Assembly (NCBI GenBank): GCA_027310845.1
Contig: DAIDAB010000017.1
Coordinates: 1 to 18,419, forward strand
Source: a bacterium
GTDB lineage: Archaea; Thermoproteota; Nitrososphaeria; Nitrososphaerales; CADDZS01
Direction of reading: 5' to 3'
Length of the DNA stretch: 18,419 bases
Part shown: in pieces, positions 14,825 through 18,419 of the stretch
How the letters are laid out: every line of letters begins with the position of its first letter
How positions within the stretch are numbered: the stretch's first letter is position 1
Position numbers and translations under genes: made by a program
Notes under the pieces: model-generated
Databases searched by the model: none
What the model was told of the DNA's origin: nothing
The model's input: the letters and a program-made list of their open reading frames with translations, nothing else

Positions 14825-16144
14825 TTGCCTCAAGATGTCTATTTCCATGAAAAAGCAGAGAGGCTTTCACGATACGATCTCACTGAATATCAGCGCCGTT
14901 TGTTCAAGCAGACTTTGGAATATGCCTACGAGAACTCTGCTTTTTACAGGAATTCTTTTGCGAGACTCGGCCTAACCCCGAACGACATAAGAGGCATAGA
15001 GGACCTCCAAAGAATCAGATTTTTTACAACCAAAGATGATCTTAGGGCAAACTACCCATTCGGGATGCTGGCAGTTCCAAGAGATGAAGTGGTGGAAATG
15101 CATGCGTCATCAGGCACTACAGGTACTCCAACTCTTGGTCTTCATACCAGAAAGGATTTGGATGACTGGGGAGAAATCTCTGCAAGGTCGCTCGTCATGG
15201 CTGGGCTTTGCCAAAGAGATGTTTTTCAAATCACTCCTAGTTTAGGTATGTTCTCTGGCGGATTTGGCTTTTATCACGGCGCTAGAAAGGTCGGTGCAAC
15301 GATAGTCCCCGCAAGCTCTGGGTTTTCTAAACGACAAATACAGTTCATGATTGATTTCGGAACTACGATGCTCTCAGCCATAGTCTCCTACGCGTTTCGT
15401 CTTGCAGAAGTTGCTCAAGAAATGGGCATAGATCCGGCGAAAGATACCAAAGTGAGAAAGGGTATATTCGGAAGCGAGATCTGGACCAGAGAAATGAAAC
15501 AAAAGATCTCGAGACTCTGGGACTTGGAACCCTATGATGTATATGGCTTTACGGAGTTGTACGGTCCAGGAGTGGGAAACGACTGCAGAATGCACGATGG
15601 ACTGCACATGTGGGAGGATCATTTTCTTGTTGAAGTAATTGACCCGAGAACTGCAGAGCTAGTAAGTCCTGAGGAAGAAGGAGAGCTTGTCTTCACGACT
15701 CTGACAAAGGAAGCCATGCCCCTGATCAGATATAGGAGTAGGGATATTTCCAAGCTGTACGCCTCGACCTCGTGTGATTGTGGACGAACTCATCGAAGAT
15801 ACGGCCAGATCAAGGCACGCAGTGATGACATGCTGAAGATGTCTGGCGTAAATTTCTGGCCATCGGAGATCGAAAGTGTTTTGCTGAAAGAGCACGATCT
15901 CGGGTCGGAATATCGCATTACTATAGATAGAGTCAATTCAATAGATAGAATGAGCATTGAAGTCGAGTCACGCGAGCGAATCGACAGTCAGAAGCTTCGT
16001 GAGGATCTTGCAAAGAAGCTTTCAGCTGATCTGCACAGCATTCTTCTCTTTTCCCCAGAGATTGCAATAGTTGATCCGAATTCGCTACCAAGAGTGGAGG
16101 TTGGAAAATCAATCAGAGTAATCGATCAGCGCAAGAATACCTAG
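14825..16144 (+). CDS. paaK: phenylacetate-CoA ligase family (aryl/acyl-CoA ligase)
   Basis: This 439-residue enzyme has the normal length for PaaK-type AMP-forming ligases, which activate phenylacetate or other aryl acids with ATP and CoA. Visible motifs are the P-loop-like SSGTTGTP (95-102), the adenylate motif YGFTELYGPG (240-249), RYRSRD (302-307) with the ribose-binding Asp, and the hinge and C-terminal domain start RSDDMLKMSGVNFWPSEIE (332-350). CDCGR at 317-321 is a conserved Cys pair of the family, probably structural. The C-terminus has the PaaK-type LPRVEVGKSIRVIDQR ending. The start is TTG, directed by a TATA box. No methionine lies close downstream. It diverges from the tandem wHTH regulator and converges on the molybdo-hydroxylase with 26 bp between stops. 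Family is secure; the true acid (phenylacetate, benzoate-like or another) is not, so the symbol is by family only. Confidence 0.87.
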   Translation: MPQDVYFHEKAERLSRYDLTEYQRRLFKQTLEYAYENSAFYRNSFARLGLTPNDIRGIEDLQRIRFFTTKDDLRANYPFGMLAVPRDEVVEMHASSGTTGTPTLGLHTRKDLDDWGEISARSLVMAGLCQRDVFQITPSLGMFSGGFGFYHGARKVGATIVPASSGFSKRQIQFMIDFGTTMLSAIVSYAFRLAEVAQEMGIDPAKDTKVRKGIFGSEIWTREMKQKISRLWDLEPYDVYGFTELYGPGVGNDCRMHDGLHMWEDHFLVEVIDPRTAELVSPEEEGELVFTTLTKEAMPLIRYRSRDISKLYASTSCDCGRTHRRYGQIKARSDDMLKMSGVNFWPSEIESVLLKEHDLGSEYRITIDRVNSIDRMSIEVESRERIDSQKLREDLAKKLSADLHSILLFSPEIAIVDPNSLPRVEVGKSIRVIDQRKNT

Positions 16145-16170
16145 CTTACTACGACCTAATCGGTCGGCAA

Positions 16171-18419
16171 TTACCTGGCATTCGCACTGTTCAAGACTGC
16201 TTGGAGCACCTTGTCTGAAGTAAGTGGAAGCTCGAAGAGCCTTATGCCAATTGCATCGTACACAGCATTAGAAAGGGCAGCTGCTGTGGGAATGCACCCA
16301 TGCTCTCCGAGACCCTTTGCCCCAAACGGACCTGAAGGATCTGGTTCTCCAACGAAGCTTACTTTGATGTCTGGTATCTCCATGCTTGTCAGAATCTTGT
16401 AGTCTGCAAAGCTCGGATTCATCACCATACCTTCTTCCAAAATAAGCTGTTCCACCATGGCGTAGCTCAAAGACATCACTATCCCTCCCTGAATCTGGCC
16501 CTCCGCGCCATTTGGATTGAGGATTCTACCTGCGTCGTGGACTGCAATAACTTTCAGCACATCAATTTTTCCTGTTTCATTGTCAACCTCGACAAGAACC
16601 GCTTGAGTTCCAAAGCCGTAGGTCATAGAGATGTTTCCGATGAACGTCTCTGGATCTGACATCTCCGTAGGCGGATCGAAAAACGAGCTACTCATTATCA
16701 TCGTTCCCTCCCGGTTGAAGTGAGATCGCCTGAGAAGCTTCGCATAATCCACCCTGTTTCTTGGGTTGGAAAGAGAGAAAATCTCACCGTTTCTGATCTC
16801 AAGATTCGATGGATCTTCACCTAGATCTTTCGCCGCAAGTCGCAGCAGCTGCTTCTTGGCGTCTCTCGCAGCTCTCAACGCTGCATTTCCTCCGATGAAG
16901 GTCGTTCTGCTAGCGTGGATTCCCACATCCCATGGTTTTAGAGCTGTATCCTTATTGATCAATTCTATCTTTGAGAGTGGAATCCAAAGTTCTTCCGCAA
17001 CTATCTGTGTAATCGAGGTGTCTGATCCGGTCCCAATTTCTGAAGCACCGGTGAATATGGTGACCTTTCCGAAATCGTCGATCTTAATCATTGCACCACA
17101 TCCATCGGATCGGTAGACCCGTGCACCGCCTGCTACGTGAAAGAGTGTAGAAAATCCGATACCGCGATTCTTGCCCTCCTTACCTCTTCCCTTCCATCCA
17201 ATTTCTTTGGCAGCGAGCCTCAAGGTCTCCTCCATGGCACAAGTTGAGATTTTCATACCCTGGCTAGTGACATCTCCTGGTTTGTTGGCATTTCGCACTC
17301 TGAGTTCTATCGGATCTAGCCCAAGTTTCTCAGCGAGCATATCCATCTGGGATTCGATCGCAAAATTGATCTGAGGATTCCCTGCTCCTCGCATCGTTCC
17401 AGAAGAGGGATTGTTTGTATAGATCGGCCAGGCGTCGAATTGAACATTCTCCACTCTGTACTGCCCGGACGCAGTAGCCATCATAACACGCGCGTCAAAC
17501 GCACCCCAAGAAACATAGGCCCCGACATCGAGAAAGACCTCTACTTTTCTTGCAAGAAGCTGACCTCCTTTGGATGCGGCCGTTTTCAGCTTGATGATGG
17601 CGGGTTGTCTCGTCGGAGAATAAGAGAGATCCTCCTCTCTTGAAAGGAGAATCTTAACTGGCCTGCCTGTCTTCATCGAGAGAAGAGCTGCAATCACGTC
17701 TATTGGATAGAGATCCATTCCTCTCCCAAAAGCGCCGCCTATGAATGGTTGAATCACTCTAATTTTCTCACCAGGGATTCCGAGAGCTTCCGCCAAGTCC
17801 TTCAGGTACATGAATGGTGCTTGGGTGTTCGCCCAGATTGTCAGTATTCCGTTTGAATCATATGACGCGAGTGAGCCCATGGTTCCAAGTGCTGTATGAG
17901 TCATAAAGTGCACTTTGAACGTGTTCTCCAAGCAGACGGTATCACTTCGAGAAAAGGCAGCTTCAGGGTTTCCAGCGCGGAAGGAGAAGGAAATCTTTGC
18001 AATGTTTTTGTCAGCTTCTTCGTGAAGCTGTGGAGCCCCGCTTCCGATTGCCTCCAACGGGTCAAACACAGGAGTGATCTTTTCGTACTCCACATCAATA
18101 AGCTCTATAGCTCTTGCAGCAGTTTGTTCATCTATAGCGGCCACTGCAGCTATTTCATCCCGACAGGAAAGTACCTTTTCTTCCTTCAAAGGAAGGTTAT
18201 CTTTCATAAAGCCAAACTTGATTCTTGGAGTATCCTTCGCGGTGATCACTGCCATAACACCATCCAGAGCTTCTGCTTTGCTAGTGTCAATCTTCATTAC
18301 CCGGGCATGCGCGTACTTACTCCTCAGAATTTTGCCAAACAGCATTCCAGGCAGCTTCAAATCAATTAGATATTGGGCACGTCCACTCACTTTTTCCAGC
18401 GAGTCGTACTTTCGAACCC
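16171..18419 (-). CDS. xanthine dehydrogenase-family molybdopterin-binding large subunit (5' end outside window)
   Basis: 748 residues are visible. The frame runs open to the right edge as VRKYDSLEKVSGRAQY, the usual start region of this family, so only about 10-20 residues are missing; the GTG at 18388 is an internal Val. The protein is the catalytic subunit of a molybdenum hydroxylase that normally works with a 2Fe-2S and an FAD subunit. Landmarks in order are SKYAHARV, GGAFGRGMD (cofactor loop), SREEDLSYSPTRQP, GTMRGAGNPQ (active-site loop near 17400), GASEIGTGSDTS, and FGAKGLGEHGCIPTAAALSNAV carrying the catalytic Glu. The loop differs from CoxL (AYRCSFR or AYRGAGR) and has Ala where bovine xanthine oxidase has Phe914, arguing against CO and purines. 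Beside a CoA ligase it may reduce or hydroxylate an aromatic acyl-CoA. Its partner subunits should lie beyond the window. Confidence 0.88.
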   Translation of the reverse strand, partial: VRKYDSLEKVSGRAQYLIDLKLPGMLFGKILRSKYAHARVMKIDTSKAEALDGVMAVITAKDTPRIKFGFMKDNLPLKEEKVLSCRDEIAAVAAIDEQTAARAIELIDVEYEKITPVFDPLEAIGSGAPQLHEEADKNIAKISFSFRAGNPEAAFSRSDTVCLENTFKVHFMTHTALGTMGSLASYDSNGILTIWANTQAPFMYLKDLAEALGIPGEKIRVIQPFIGGAFGRGMDLYPIDVIAALLSMKTGRPVKILLSREEDLSYSPTRQPAIIKLKTAASKGGQLLARKVEVFLDVGAYVSWGAFDARVMMATASGQYRVENVQFDAWPIYTNNPSSGTMRGAGNPQINFAIESQMDMLAEKLGLDPIELRVRNANKPGDVTSQGMKISTCAMEETLRLAAKEIGWKGRGKEGKNRGIGFSTLFHVAGGARVYRSDGCGAMIKIDDFGKVTIFTGASEIGTGSDTSITQIVAEELWIPLSKIELINKDTALKPWDVGIHASRTTFIGGNAALRAARDAKKQLLRLAAKDLGEDPSNLEIRNGEIFSLSNPRNRVDYAKLLRRSHFNREGTMIMSSSFFDPPTEMSDPETFIGNISMTYGFGTQAVLVEVDNETGKIDVLKVIAVHDAGRILNPNGAEGQIQGGIVMSLSYAMVEQLILEEGMVMNPSFADYKILTSMEIPDIKVSFVGEPDPSGPFGAKGLGEHGCIPTAAALSNAVYDAIGIRLFELPLTSDKVLQAVLNSANAR

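Noticed and set aside
17896..18369. 157-codon plus-strand frame opposite the molybdo-hydroxylase
   Set aside because: The minus-strand frame carries conserved family sequence throughout. The plus frame is an antisense shadow.
18388..18390. GTG as the start of the molybdo-hydroxylase subunit
   Set aside because: The frame continues upstream to the window edge with VRKYDSLEKVSG, which matches the family's conserved N-terminal region, so this codon is an internal Val.

Overview
The window looks like part of an archaeal chromosome, most likely from the TACK/Thermoproteota side (Nitrososphaeria or a Bathyarchaeia-like lineage; the rank is an inference). Four things point that way. TATA boxes sit about 30-45 nt ahead of start codons, often with almost no leader. 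Several genes start with TTG. Where a Shine-Dalgarno (SD) exists it is of the GGTGA/GAGGG type. The gene families include PRC-barrel, F420-type PPOX, tandem winged-helix (wHTH) Lrp-like regulator, RAD55-like and many GT-C glycosyltransferases. I see no tRNA, rRNA, CRISPR array, insertion sequence or phage gene.

Region 1 (1-11441) is a surface-glycan locus. An FkbM methyltransferase (+, 96-905) converges on a minus-strand series read 8048 to 1043. That series holds a cellulose-synthase-like GT2, a GT87/PIG-M-like GT-C membrane protein, a membrane-tailed GT2, a GT39-like GT-C membrane protein and a WbbL-like GT2. Upstream are an 81-residue two-helix membrane protein (-) and, divergently, a third GT-C-like membrane protein (+, 8745-10460). 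The latter converges within 9 bp on a nucleotide-sugar epimerase (-). Together they could supply an activated sugar, attach sugars to lipid carriers on both faces of the membrane, build a polymer and methylate it. No flippase, ABC exporter or oligosaccharyltransferase is visible.

Region 2 (11442-13616) holds small genes. They are a 102-residue remnant-like RAD55-type protein without a P-loop (+), a PRC-barrel protein (-), a broken surface-protein gene (+, 12595-12954) that lacks its 5' end and carries an in-frame TAA, and a PPOX F420/flavin protein (-).

Region 3 (13617-18419) looks like an aromatic-acid utilisation module. A two-wHTH regulator (-) and a PaaK-type aryl-CoA ligase (+) are divergent and share a 113-bp promoter region with a clear TATA box for each. 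The ligase converges on the large molybdopterin subunit of a xanthine-oxidase-family hydroxylase (-), which runs off the right edge of the window. Its active-site loop argues against a purine substrate and against a carbon monoxide dehydrogenase. The pairing with a CoA ligase suggests an aromatic or heteroaromatic substrate, for example a 4-hydroxybenzoyl-CoA reductase-like role.
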